This document shows positions 24,793 through 32,981 of a stretch of DNA of 36,625 nucleotides, in pieces. The DNA lies in the NCBI GenBank assembly GCA_964471535.1, contig CAYYHA010000016.1, forward strand, positions 1-36,625, in the 5' to 3' direction. Positions within the stretch are counted from its first letter, which is position 1. Each line of letters opens with the position of its first letter. Position numbers and translations under genes: made by a program. This stretch comes from CAYYHA01 sp964471535 (lineage in GTDB: Bacteria; Myxococcota; Myxococcia; SLRQ01). The notes beneath the pieces are model-generated. The model was given only the letters and a program-made list of their open reading frames with translations, ran no database searches and had not been told where the DNA came from.

Positions 24793-24897
24793 CGACGTCG
24801 TCCGGGGGGCTCGCGACTGTGCTTCCCGATAGGGAACAGGGCGCTTTCTCGGACGGCGCACGCGGCGGTTCCGCCATCGAGAACCGGGAGAGGCAGG

Positions 24898-25320
24898 ATG
24901 CTCAAATCGGACCTCGTACACGTCCTCGTCGAAAAACGCGGCCTGACGCAGAAGCAGGCCGAGCTGGCGGTGGAGACCATCTTCGAGGCGATGCGAGATG
25001 CCCTCTGTGACGGCGAGAACATCGAGATCCGCGGCTTTGGCGCCTTCCACGTGAAGCACTACAAGGGCTATCAGGGTCGAAACCCCAAGACCGGCGAGGT
25101 GATCCCGGTTGCGCCGAAGCGGGGGATCCTCTTCCGGACGGGGAAGGAACTGCGGGAGCGGATCAACGCCGATTTCGATCCGGAGGCGCACAAGAGCCTC
25201 CACGGGGGCGGCCTGCCCCCCTCCCGCAAGAACGCCGCCTCGCCGCCCCCTCGGGCACCTGCGTCCGACGTGCCCCGGGCGGTGGAGGGACAGCCGACGG
25301 CGCTGGGTGAGGAGAGCTGA
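24898..25320 (+). CDS. HU/IHF-family DNA-binding protein with Pro-rich C-terminal tail
   Basis: A 140-residue protein. Residues 1-93 are a complete HU/IHF fold: helices from LVEKRGLTQKQAELAVETIF, the strand IEIRGFGAFHVK and the DNA-minor-groove arm with YQGRNPKTGE and the Pro in IPVAPKR. The arm sequence resembles IHF-beta more than HU. About 45 extra residues follow (rich in Pro, Ala and Ser), which most HU/IHF proteins lack. A GGGAGAGG ribosome-binding sequence precedes the ATG. It bends DNA and shapes the nucleoid. Convergent with the T3SS operon (21 bp between the ends). Confidence 0.93.
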   Translation: MLKSDLVHVLVEKRGLTQKQAELAVETIFEAMRDALCDGENIEIRGFGAFHVKHYKGYQGRNPKTGEVIPVAPKRGILFRTGKELRERINADFDPEAHKSLHGGGLPPSRKNAASPPPRAPASDVPRAVEGQPTALGEES

Positions 25321-25341
25321 GCACGCCCTGGCCGTCCGCTG

Positions 25342-27438
25342 CTAGGCGGCGATGGCGAGGGGATCGAGCCCCGGGATCCGTACCGCGTCGACGGGCTGAA
25401 TGGCCGCATCCGGGGGCAGCTCTTCGAAGGCCAGGACCGTGAGGCGCCGGCCGGTGTGCTCGCCGACCCGCCACAGGTAGCGGCGCAGCGGCGCGGCCAC
25501 GAGGAGCACCGCCCCGGTGGGCAGCTTCGACAGCGCCTCGAGGAGCTCGCCCTGGCGCTGCGGTTCGAGGGCGATGACCGGCCCCTCTTCGGTCTCCACG
25601 CGGGCGCTGCGCAGGAGGTCTTCGACCAGCGGATCGAGGAGGTAGACGGTCAGCGCCCCCCCGCGGCCGTGCGCTGCCACCAGCTGGCGGCCCACCGCGC
25701 GCCGCGCCCGGGAGACGGTGCGCTCCACCGCCCCGGGGCCCTCGCCGGTGCCCTCGGGGAGGCTCGCCACGCCCTCCAGGATGCGTTCCAGGTTGCGCAG
25801 GGGCACGCCCTCGTCCAGGAGCTGGCGCAGCGCCTCACAGAGTACGGGCACGGAAACCCGCTTGCTCACCTCGCGGACCACCGCGGGCGCGCGGCGCTCG
25901 AGGGTGTCGAGGAGCGCCTGGGTCACCTGCAACGAGAGCAGGCGCCCGGCATGGGCACGGATCTCCGCTTCGAGGAGGCGGCCCGCGGCGCCCGCGAGAT
26001 CGAGCACGGGCAGTCCCGCGTCCCGTGCCTGCGTCGCCGTCTCCTCGTCGACCGCGAGCATCGCCTGGCCGCCCATCTGCACCCGCGTCCCCGCCATCCC
26101 CATGAGATCCGCCTCCTCGGGGTCGCAGGCGAGCACCCAGGCCGAGGGCAGGGTCAAGCCGCCCGTCGGCACCTCGTCGAGGATCAGCGAGACGCTGCGG
26201 ACGCCGGGGCCTCCAGCACGCACCCGCACGGTGGGGATGGGCAGGCCGAGCTCGACGGTGAGCCGCTCGCGCAGCGCGGGGATCACCTCCTCCACGAGGC
26301 GCCGGATCACCGCCTCGTCGGCGTCGGCGCTCACGGTCAGCACGAGCGAGCTCGGTGGTGCCCAGGCGCTGCCTTGGCCGGCTTGGGCGCCGCCTGTCTC
26401 GGGAGCCGCAGCCGGGTCCGCGCCCCTCCCCGCGGCGGGGGCCCCCGCCGATGCGCCGGCCTCCGGCGCGAGGCGGCGGTGGCGATGCCATGCGGCGAAG
26501 GCGGCCCCCACACCGAGAAGTACGAAGGGCACGAGGGGCATCCCAGGGGCCAGCCCGAGGAGGCAGGAAACTGCGGCCACCACTGCCAGGGTCCTCGGAT
26601 CGGCGCCCAGCTCGCGGAACACGGCACCTGCGAGCCGCGGGCTGTCCACCCCCGAGACCCGCGTCACGATGAGTCCCGCGGCGACCGCGGTGAGCAGTGC
26701 GGGAATCTGGGAGACCAGGCCGTCGCCCACCGAGAGCAAGGTGTAGGTGCGCGCCGCCTCGGCCAGCGGCCGGCCTTCGAGGAGGACGCCCGCGGTCAGC
26801 CCCCCCACGACGTTGACCAAGGTGATGACGATGCCAGCAATCGCGTCGCCCTTGACGAACTTCATTGCCCCGTCGAGCGCCCCGTAGAACTGACTCTCGC
26901 GTTCCAGCTCCGCACGGCGGGCGCGGCCTTCCTCCTGCGTGCAGGCGCCGCTGCGGAGATCCGCATCGATGGCGAGCTGCTTGCCCGGCATCGCGTCGAG
27001 GGTGAAGCGCGCCGAGACCTCCGCCACGCGCTCGGAGCCCTTGGCCACCACCAGGAACTGGATCACCGTGAGGATCACGAAGACCACCGCGCCGACGAGC
27101 AACGAGCCCTGCACGACGAAGTGGCCGAAGGCTTCAATGACCCGGCCGGCCTGTCCGGTGCCCAGGATGAGCCGCGTGCTGCTCACGTTGAGTGCGAGGC
27201 GAAAAAGGGTGGCGATGAGGAGGAGCGACGGGAAGCTGGAGATGGCGAGCGGGCGGTCCGCGTGGAGGGCGGTGATCAGGAGAGTCAGGGAGAGTCCGAT
27301 GTTCAGGACCAGGAGGAGGTCGAGGAGAGCGGTCGGCAGGGGAACGAGCAGGGTCGCAATGATTCCCACCACGCCCCCGGCCAGGACGAGGTCGGGATGG
27401 CGTCCCACCGATCTCAAGATTTCGCTGAGCCGCTTCAT
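25342..27438 (-). CDS. sctV: Type III secretion export gate protein SctV (FlhA/YscV family)
   Basis: A 698-residue inner-membrane protein of the T3SS export apparatus that forms a nonameric ring for substrate selection and proton-driven export. The N-terminal half has about seven to eight hydrophobic segments and the FHIPEP-family signature LFRLALNVSSTRLILG; the loop RFTLDAMPGKQLAIDADL with GAMKFVKGDAIAG is also conserved. The C-terminal half is the soluble cytoplasmic domain, reached by an Ala/Gly-rich linker (about 320-350). It is the last gene of the operon; its ATG overlaps the sctU stop (ATGA at 27435-27438). The context (sctI, short sctJ) makes it an injectisome rather than a flagellar protein. 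Confidence 0.95.
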   Translation of the reverse strand: MKRLSEILRSVGRHPDLVLAGGVVGIIATLLVPLPTALLDLLLVLNIGLSLTLLITALHADRPLAISSFPSLLLIATLFRLALNVSSTRLILGTGQAGRVIEAFGHFVVQGSLLVGAVVFVILTVIQFLVVAKGSERVAEVSARFTLDAMPGKQLAIDADLRSGACTQEEGRARRAELERESQFYGALDGAMKFVKGDAIAGIVITLVNVVGGLTAGVLLEGRPLAEAARTYTLLSVGDGLVSQIPALLTAVAAGLIVTRVSGVDSPRLAGAVFRELGADPRTLAVVAAVSCLLGLAPGMPLVPFVLLGVGAAFAAWHRHRRLAPEAGASAGAPAAGRGADPAAAPETGGAQAGQGSAWAPPSSLVLTVSADADEAVIRRLVEEVIPALRERLTVELGLPIPTVRVRAGGPGVRSVSLILDEVPTGGLTLPSAWVLACDPEEADLMGMAGTRVQMGGQAMLAVDEETATQARDAGLPVLDLAGAAGRLLEAEIRAHAGRLLSLQVTQALLDTLERRAPAVVREVSKRVSVPVLCEALRQLLDEGVPLRNLERILEGVASLPEGTGEGPGAVERTVSRARRAVGRQLVAAHGRGGALTVYLLDPLVEDLLRSARVETEEGPVIALEPQRQGELLEALSKLPTGAVLLVAAPLRRYLWRVGEHTGRRLTVLAFEELPPDAAIQPVDAVRIPGLDPLAIAA

Positions 27439-28469
27439 GGTCTTCTCCCAACGCGCGCACGAGCGCGGTAGATGGCGGCCAGGACGGCCGCGACGGGTTC
27501 GTAGAGGTCTTCGGGGATCGGACTGCCCGGTGGCAGGCGCACGAGCGCCCGCGCGAGGGGCACGTCGCGAACGATGGGGATGCCGAGCCGGCGTGCCTCG
27601 CTGCGGATGGCCGCGGCCGCCTCACCGGCGCCCCGCACGCCCACCTCGGGCACCTCGATCGTCTCGCCGTGGTGGAGGGCCACTGCGAGGTGGGTTGGGT
27701 TCACCACCACCACCTTTGCTTGCGCGAGCGGCCGGGCCGGGGTGAGGGCCATCTCGCGGTGGGCCTGCCGACGCTGCGCCTTGTGCTGCGGGTCCCCCTC
27801 CTGACTCTTGTGCTCGTCCTCGATCTCCTTGCGGCTCATCATCAGCTGCCGCGTCAGCCGGCGGCGAGCCAAGGCCCAATCGATGGCGCCTGGGACGAGG
27901 AGGGCCGCACCCGTGAAGACGAGCGTGCCGAGCAGCGTGGGGGAGACGGCGCGTAGCCACACGAGGCCGGGTCGCGCCAGTGCGCGAAAGCAGCTGCGGA
28001 GGCCGGCTTCGCCGAAGTGGCGTGCCGCAGCTGCCGCGAGAGCGAATGCCACCGATGCCCGCAGCACCACGCCGAGTCGTGCGAAGGAGAAGAGGCGCTT
28101 GAATCCGGCGACGGGATCGAGGCGCGACGCGTCGGGACGGAGGACGCGGGGCGTGATGCGTAGTCCCACCTGGGCCACCCCCGTGGCGACGCCCGCGAGG
28201 ACGAACACTCCCACCACGGGTGCGGTCGTGAGGAGGAGCGAGCGCGCTCCGTCGAGGAGGCCGGATGCGGGCGCGAGCTCGAGGCGCCAGGCGCGGCGTG
28301 CGAAGTCGAGGATGGTGCGGCCCATGCCGGGCAGAAAGAGGGATAGGGCGCCGGCCCCCGCAAGGAGTGCGACAGCACCGCTCAAATCCGCGCTGCGGGC
28401 CACCTGCCCCTCCTCTCTCGCCCGCTTTCGGCGCCGCGGTGTGGGCTTCTCGGTCTTCTCCGAGCTCAC
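27435..28469 (-). CDS. sctU: T3SS export switch protein SctU (FlhB/YscU family)
   Basis: A 344-residue protein. It starts with GTG at 28469 (SSEKTEKPTPRRRKRAREEG, the conserved family start), overlapping the sctT stop (GTGA). Four hydrophobic segments lie between about 30 and 205, followed by the cytoplasmic domain with MSRKEIEDEHKSQEGDPQHK and the self-cleavage motif NPTH (257-260), which switches substrate class. The motif is intact. Usual lengths are 340-380. Confidence 0.95.
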   Translation of the reverse strand: MSSEKTEKPTPRRRKRAREEGQVARSADLSGAVALLAGAGALSLFLPGMGRTILDFARRAWRLELAPASGLLDGARSLLLTTAPVVGVFVLAGVATGVAQVGLRITPRVLRPDASRLDPVAGFKRLFSFARLGVVLRASVAFALAAAAARHFGEAGLRSCFRALARPGLVWLRAVSPTLLGTLVFTGAALLVPGAIDWALARRRLTRQLMMSRKEIEDEHKSQEGDPQHKAQRRQAHREMALTPARPLAQAKVVVVNPTHLAVALHHGETIEVPEVGVRGAGEAAAAIRSEARRLGIPIVRDVPLARALVRLPPGSPIPEDLYEPVAAVLAAIYRARARVGRRP

Positions 28470-29272
28470 GGTCCGCCTCCGAGGTGCCCCAGGGCCAGCT
28501 GCCACTGCGAGAGGAGGCGCCACGCCTCGGTGGCGAGCCGAGAGGCCACCTCGCCGAGGCCCAGGGCGAGGACGAAGAGCCCGGCGGCACCCTTGGCGGG
28601 CAGGCCGAGGAAGTACAGCGGCAGCTGCGGAGCGACGCGAGCGCACACCCCGAGCACGAGATCGGCGAGCAAGGCCGACAGGAGCACGGGGGCGGCGAGG
28701 GTGAGGGCTGCTGCGAGGAGCTCGCAGGTGGCCGAGAGCACGAAGTCTGCGACCTCGGCGGCGGCGGCATCGGGCCACGGCGCCCCGGCCGGCAGGGCAG
28801 CGAAGGAGCGGGCGAGCCCCAGCACCAGGAGCCGGTCCCCTCCGGCGCCGGTGATCCATGCCAGGAGCAGCAGGTGGAGCATCTGACCCCCGGGCGTGGT
28901 CTGGGCCTTCGCGCCGGGCACGAGGAGCCGAAGCATCCCGGCACCGCGCGCGGTGTCCATGAGGCCGCCCGCGCTCCGGGCGAGCTCGAAGGGCAGCGCC
29001 GCCAGTAGGCCTAGGCACAGACCGACCACCCCCTCTCGCGCGAGGGCGCAAAGGTACGCGGCACCTTCGGGCGCCGGCACCTGCGGGCAGCAGAAGAGCG
29101 CGAGCCCGAGTGCCGTACCCACGCGCACGGGCATCGGCAGGAGGCGGCCTCCGAAGGTGGGTGCGAAGAGAACGACCGGCAGGATGCGGGCGCCGCCGAG
29201 CGCCACCCCGGGCGCGGCGGCGGCCACCGTGCCTGCGAGAATCCGAAGGGCCCCTGTGACGGAAGCGGTCAT
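28466..29272 (-). CDS. sctT: T3SS export apparatus protein SctT (FliR/YscT family)
   Basis: A 268-residue integral membrane protein with about six hydrophobic segments and the family features GARILPVVLFAPTFGGRLLP near the N-terminus, LPFELARSAGGLMDTARGAG in the middle, and P.LLSALLADLVLGVCARVAPQ with LPLYFLGLPAKG near the end. It forms the SctRST core with SctR and SctS. It begins 4 bp after sctS ends and overlaps sctU by GTGA. Confidence 0.93.
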   Translation of the reverse strand: MTASVTGALRILAGTVAAAAPGVALGGARILPVVLFAPTFGGRLLPMPVRVGTALGLALFCCPQVPAPEGAAYLCALAREGVVGLCLGLLAALPFELARSAGGLMDTARGAGMLRLLVPGAKAQTTPGGQMLHLLLLAWITGAGGDRLLVLGLARSFAALPAGAPWPDAAAAEVADFVLSATCELLAAALTLAAPVLLSALLADLVLGVCARVAPQLPLYFLGLPAKGAAGLFVLALGLGEVASRLATEAWRLLSQWQLALGHLGGGP

Positions 29273-29276
29273 CGGT

Positions 29277-29537
29277 CTACGGCCAGAAGGCGCTCTGAAA
29301 GAGGCGCTGGGTCCAGGCTCCAATCTGCTCGAAGGCCCAGGGCCCGGCGATGGCCAGGGCGCCGAAGACGGCGAGGATGCGGGCGGCCAGGCCCAGGGCC
29401 TGGTCCTGAACCTGCGTCACCGCCTGGGCGATGCCCACAAGGAGGCCGACGACCAGGGCGGCGGCCACCGGCGGCGAGACGACGGTGACCACCAGGAGGA
29501 GGGCTTCGCGGGTGGTGTGGACGAGCGTGGGGTACAT
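29277..29537 (-). CDS. sctS: T3SS export apparatus protein SctS (FliQ/YscS family)
   Basis: An 86-residue protein of two hydrophobic hairpin segments, starting MYPTLVHTTREALLLVV. The conserved PP (SPPVAAALVVGLLVGIAQAV) followed by TQVQDQALG matches the FliQ/SctS pattern (P.L....VGL.V...QA.TQ.QEQTL). The length is typical. Four copies surround the SctR/SctT core in known structures. It lies 40 bp after sctR. Confidence 0.94.
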   Translation of the reverse strand: MYPTLVHTTREALLLVVTVVSPPVAAALVVGLLVGIAQAVTQVQDQALGLAARILAVFGALAIAGPWAFEQIGAWTQRLFQSAFWP

Positions 29538-29577
29538 GGGGACTCCTTTCTCCGCTGCGGCGGTCGCCTGCGGCCAC

Positions 29578-30258
29578 TCACCTGGGCAGGTAGCCGGCCA
29601 CCAGCCCCTCGGCGATGAGGCGCCATCCGTCGGCGGCGACGAAGAGGAGCAGCTTGAAGGGCAGCGAGACGGTGGTCGGGGACAGCATGTGCATTCCCAG
29701 GGACAGGAGGACGGTGGAGACCACCAAGTCGACGACGAGGAAGGGGAGGAAGAGCAAGAAGCCGATGCGGAAGGCGTCCCGCAGCTCACCGATGAGGAAG
29801 GCCGGCATCAGCACACTGAAGTCGGTGTCGTGGACCGTCGTCTCGGGTCGCATGCGCGCGGCAAGCTCGAGGAACGCGGCACGGTCCTCTTCCGAGGAAT
29901 GGGCAAGGAGGAAGTCCCGGACCGGTGCAGCGGCGCGGGTCGCACGTTGGAGAAGGCTCTCCGGGTGGGGCGCCTCGCGTTCGAGCTCGCCGTAGGCGGC
30001 CTCGGCCACCGGAGCCATGACGTGAAGAGAGAGCACCACGGCAAGGCCCGTGATCACCAGGTTGGGCGGCACCTGCTGGGCGCCGATCGCCGTTCTCGCG
30101 ATGGAGAAGACCACGGCGATCTTCACGAAGCTCGTGAGCGCGAGGGCCACGAAGGGGAGAAGGCCGATGCCCGCTAGGACGAGCAGCAGGGTGACGGGGT
30201 TGTCCACCAGGCCCTGGTCCAAGGGCAGGGCCACACCCGCAGCGAGGACCGTGCTCAT
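29578..30258 (-). CDS. sctR: T3SS export apparatus protein SctR (FliP/YscR family)
   Basis: A 226-residue membrane protein with four hydrophobic segments. Signatures: LVLAGIGLLPFVALALTSFVKIAVV with ARTAIGAQQVPPNLVITGLA in the first half, and FSVLMPAFLIGELRDAFRIG followed by PFLVVDLVVSTVLLSLGMHM and PFKLLLFVAADGW in the second. The RTA.G.QQVPPN sequence is diagnostic for FliP/SctR. The ATG overlaps the stop of the FliO-like gene (ATGA). Confidence 0.95.
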   Translation of the reverse strand: MSTVLAAGVALPLDQGLVDNPVTLLLVLAGIGLLPFVALALTSFVKIAVVFSIARTAIGAQQVPPNLVITGLAVVLSLHVMAPVAEAAYGELEREAPHPESLLQRATRAAAPVRDFLLAHSSEEDRAAFLELAARMRPETTVHDTDFSVLMPAFLIGELRDAFRIGFLLFLPFLVVDLVVSTVLLSLGMHMLSPTTVSLPFKLLLFVAADGWRLIAEGLVAGYLPR

Positions 30259-30494
30259 GGCGTCTCCTCCTCCGATTCGGCAGGGGCCTCGGCCAGCAGG
30301 GTGGGGGTGCCCTCTCCGTAGGCGACCAGGAGGCGCCGTGCGGCGAAGCGCACCACCACCAGGCCGCTGCGCTGACCCAAGGCCGCGCGGGATTCGACGA
30401 CGAGGTTTCGTTCTGTTGGGGTGAGGCGCCGTCGCAGGAGGGCCATCGCCGCGAGGGCGAGGGCGGAGAGTCCCGAGAGGAGGTAGAGCGTCAT
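30255..30494 (-). CDS. FliO-like small membrane protein in a T3SS operon
   Basis: A 79-residue protein: one N-terminal hydrophobic segment (LYLLSGLSALALAAMALL), a short basic stretch, then a beta-rich part VESRAALGQRSGLVVVRFAA and RRLLVAYGEGTPTLLAEAP, and an acidic tail. The pattern (one TM, then LG...L.VV....R.LL.......LL) is that of FliO, the flagellar assembly factor for the FliP ring. Its place between the C-ring gene (sctQ) and sctR also equals fliN-fliO-fliP. Injectisomes studied so far lack FliO, so this is unusual. It overlaps both neighbours by ATGA. FliO proteins vary a great deal, so the family call rests on pattern and position. Confidence 0.6.
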   Translation of the reverse strand: MTLYLLSGLSALALAAMALLRRRLTPTERNLVVESRAALGQRSGLVVVRFAARRLLVAYGEGTPTLLAEAPAESEEETP

Positions 30495-30748
30495 GGCGCT
30501 GCTCCTTCGGTGGTGGCCAGGACCCGGACGCCGAGGCGCCCCTCGACGTCCACCAGCTCGCCGGTGGCGATGCAGCGGTCGCCAACGACGATTTCGACAC
30601 AGGGATCCCGCTGCTCGAGCGGCAGCACGGCGCCGGGGACGAGGCCTGCAAGTTCGCTGATGCGGGTGGAGACCCGCGCGAGCACGATCTCCACGTCGAT
30701 GGGGATCTCCGCGACGGGGTCGGTGGAAGGACGATGGCACTTGGACAT
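30491..30748 (-). CDS. Predicted internally initiated SctQ-C (SpoA domain alone)
   Basis: Inside sctQ, codon 297 is an ATG (30748-30746) in frame, preceded by GGAGG (30758-30754) with 5 bp of spacing, a near-ideal Shine-Dalgarno. Translation from here gives an 85-residue protein that is exactly the C-terminal SpoA domain. In Yersinia YscQ, Salmonella SsaQ and Shigella Spa33 an internal start makes such a SctQ-C, which binds full-length SctQ in the sorting platform. The sequence signal is seen directly; expression is inferred. Confidence 0.6.
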   Translation of the reverse strand: MSKCHRPSTDPVAEIPIDVEIVLARVSTRISELAGLVPGAVLPLEQRDPCVEIVVGDRCIATGELVDVEGRLGVRVLATTEGAAP

Positions 30749-31636
30749 GGGAACCTCCAGGGTGGAGAGGACGCGGAATCCATCGGGGCCGAGCCGCCCA
30801 GCCAGGGCGCGCCGGCGGGAGAAACGGAGGAGTGCGGGGCCGTCCGGACCCGCCTCGGTCCACCGCGTGTCGGGGTGGGGGCAGAGCGCATCCCCGGGCG
30901 CGAGCGCCCGCAGTGTGCGGAGTGCGACCCGGGTGGGCAGACAGAGGTGGCCCCGGAGCGTGGCCTCGACCGCGGGCCGGGGCAGGGGCACGGCCTCGAG
31001 GCGCCGCAGGAGCCATTGGGCGGTCTCGGTGGCGAGACCGATCTGCATCGAGCCAGGTTGCCCGGACAGCAGAACCGACAGATGGAGGACCACCGCGGCA
31101 GGGGGTGGCTCCACGGCTGCCAGGCGCGGCTGCAGCCCACCGGCGCGCCCCGCGGCGGCGAGGACTCGGAGCAGGCCGTGCCCGAGGACAGCAGCGGTCA
31201 GGGGATCGGGACGGCCGGCAAGTGGGGGTGTCTCGGTGCCCGTGAGCACCGCCGTCAGCGCCGCGACGAGGTGGGGGTCGAGGCGGAGCCGGGCCGGGCG
31301 TTGGTCGGGGTCGAGGAGGAGGGAAAAGGCAGGGCCTGCGAGGGGCAGGTCCCGCCGGGCGAGACGGGCCGCGGTCACTTCGAACTCCGCTCCGAGGTCC
31401 TCGGCGATGCGGGCACAGGCCGGTGCGAGGGCCTCGGGCAGGGCGGCCAGGCGCGCCATGCCCGCGGGGTGCCGCCACGCCGCCTCGGAGGCTTCGACGG
31501 TGGGCAGCCGATGCCGCCACGCGCGTGTGAAGGCCGCCTCTGGGGCAGGGGGCACCGCGCCCATCCGGTGGGCTTGAGTCGGTGCGCCCGATGGCGCTGG
31601 CCTGCGGAGCAGCAGGGTGGTCGCCTCGTGGTGCAT
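30491..31636 (-). CDS. sctQ: T3SS cytoplasmic ring protein SctQ (YscQ/FliMN-like)
   Basis: A 381-residue protein with the start at 31636 (MHHEATTLLLRRPAPS); a later Met at residue 25 is possible. The C-terminal SpoA (FliN-type) domain spans about 306-374: AEIPIDVEIVLARVSTRISE, GLVPGAVLPLEQ, VEIVVGDRCIATGELVDVEG. The N-terminal 290 residues follow the YscQ/HrcQ pattern with a second, weaker SpoA-like part near 185-285. It forms the sorting platform that recruits substrates and the ATPase. An internal start within the gene is described as a separate feature. The 175 bp upstream (31637-31811) show no gene or clear promoter. Confidence 0.85.
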   Translation of the reverse strand: MHHEATTLLLRRPAPSGAPTQAHRMGAVPPAPEAAFTRAWRHRLPTVEASEAAWRHPAGMARLAALPEALAPACARIAEDLGAEFEVTAARLARRDLPLAGPAFSLLLDPDQRPARLRLDPHLVAALTAVLTGTETPPLAGRPDPLTAAVLGHGLLRVLAAAGRAGGLQPRLAAVEPPPAAVVLHLSVLLSGQPGSMQIGLATETAQWLLRRLEAVPLPRPAVEATLRGHLCLPTRVALRTLRALAPGDALCPHPDTRWTEAGPDGPALLRFSRRRALAGRLGPDGFRVLSTLEVPMSKCHRPSTDPVAEIPIDVEIVLARVSTRISELAGLVPGAVLPLEQRDPCVEIVVGDRCIATGELVDVEGRLGVRVLATTEGAAP

Positions 31637-31811
31637 GCCCGTTGGAGACGCAGCCCGTGTGCCAGCCCAGCGAGTCTCGTGGTTCCGGTGGGTTGGGCAG
31701 ATGAGGGCGGCGTGCTCCGGTCCAGGATCCGGCCGGCGGTCCGGGTTCCGGGCAGCGTTGGGCCGGGCGGGCGCTGCCGCAGTGGCCCGAGCCCCCGGGC
31801 TCACGCCCGAC

Positions 31812-32217
31812 TTAGCCCATCCAAGGGCCGACCCAAGTGCCGAAGCCGTCGCCGGCATCCGGGGGCGGCGGGGCGCTGAGCGCAGCGTCCACCACGCCGC
31901 GAAGCAGCGGCGGCAGTGGAGCCGGCGGCGAGGCCGGCAGGGTGCCTGTACGGCGCGCCGAAGCCCGGCCGTGGGCGAAGGCGGGGGCGTCGGGAGGGAG
32001 CGCTTTGGGCCGGCGAGCCCGTTCGCGGAGGGCCGCCAGGGCCTGCAGCCGGCGGGAGCGCGCCTCGGGACCGCACGGCAAGGGTCCCGGCGCCACCGCT
32101 GCCAGCTCCGCGTGCTGCGCGTGGGCGAGTGCGGCGCCCACGACCGCGACCTCGGCGAGGGCACAGAGNNNNNNNNNNCCGCCGGAGCCAGGTCCCCAGC
32201 CGTCCGGCCAATCTCAT
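31812..32217 (-). CDS. Small unknown protein between sctJ and sctQ; interrupted by an N gap
   Basis: The gene starts with an ATG at 32217-32215 that overlaps the sctJ stop (ATGA) and ends at TAA 31812-31814. As written, the ten Ns at 32169-32178 shift the frame; without them the length is 396 bp (131 residues) in one frame. The N-terminus MRLAGRLGTWLRR continues with LCALAEVAVVGAALAHAQHA, a hydrophobic stretch, and then an Ala/Pro/Arg-rich part ending GFGTWVGPWMG. I recognise no family. The position after sctJ is where sctK or sctL lies in other systems, but there is no sequence support for either. Confidence 0.6.
32169..32178. other. Assembly gap (10 N) inside the sctJ-sctQ intervening gene
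   Basis: Ten Ns. Removing them joins two halves of one small reading frame, so the true gap is probably zero or a multiple of three. Confidence 0.9.
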
Positions 32218-32978
32218 CCCCCTGCCCCCCGGCGCCGGCGCAGCAGGAGCAGCCCCGAGAGGGCGAGGCCGCACAGCGCCACGATTCCGCCCCCCAGGGC
32301 GACGGCGAGCCGGGGCGTGTCGCTTCGGGGCCCGGGGGCCGGAGCACCCGATGCGGTGGGCGCAGGTGGCGGCTCGGGGCGGCCGATGGGGACGACGACC
32401 ACCGAGACCCGCTCCGGGCTGAGGGCGGGAACGGCACCGGCGACGAGGGCCTGCACGTCGGCCTGGGAGACCGTTGCGCCGGGTGCGCTGCGGAGGAGCA
32501 CCGAGGCCTTCTCGGGGCGCGGGGGCTCCCGAGTGAGGTGGCCCGAGGGCAGGGGCAGCGCGATGTGTACCCGCGCGTCCACGACCCCTGGCAGCCCCAG
32601 GAGTGTCTCGGTCAGCTCGCCGCTCAAGGCCCGATGATAGCGAACGTGCTCCTCGAGCCCGGTCGGCACGAGCCCGGGCTCGGCGAAGAGCTCGGCGAGC
32701 CCGGGGACCTCGGGGCGGGGCAGGCCCGCGGCGGCCAGCACGGAGACGGCCCGCTCGAGGTCGCCGGCGTCGACGGTGACGTCGAAGCCGGCCTTGCCCT
32801 GGGGGACCTTCTCCGCGTCGAAGCCGGCGGCGGCCAGCACCGCCAGGGCCGCGTTGGCCTCCTCCTCCGGTCGAGCGGTGAGGACCGGTTCCCGGCATCC
32901 GCCCAGGAGGGCGAGGAGGAGGGCGAGCGCGAGGGGGCGCGCGGGTGCGAGGCCGGAGAAGGGCACGTAGAAGCGCAT
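32214..32978 (-). CDS. sctJ: T3SS inner-membrane ring lipoprotein SctJ (YscJ/PrgK family)
   Basis: A 254-residue protein with a lipoprotein signal peptide (hydrophobic 12-25, lipobox LGGC, C28). The mature part has the YscJ ring-building motifs: L....EANAALAVLAAAGFDAEK, VDAGDLERAVSVLAAAGLPR, and the second domain YHRALSGELTETLLGLPGVV with DARVHIALPL and KASVLLRS. A Pro-rich linker leads to a C-terminal membrane segment (about 224-247) ending in RRRRGAGG. The length is that of injectisome SctJ (about 240-270); flagellar FliF is about 550, so this is not flagellar. It begins 3 bp after sctI. Confidence 0.94.
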   Translation of the reverse strand: MRFYVPFSGLAPARPLALALLLALLGGCREPVLTARPEEEANAALAVLAAAGFDAEKVPQGKAGFDVTVDAGDLERAVSVLAAAGLPRPEVPGLAELFAEPGLVPTGLEEHVRYHRALSGELTETLLGLPGVVDARVHIALPLPSGHLTREPPRPEKASVLLRSAPGATVSQADVQALVAGAVPALSPERVSVVVVPIGRPEPPPAPTASGAPAPGPRSDTPRLAVALGGGIVALCGLALSGLLLLRRRRGAGG

Positions 32979-32981
32979 GGC

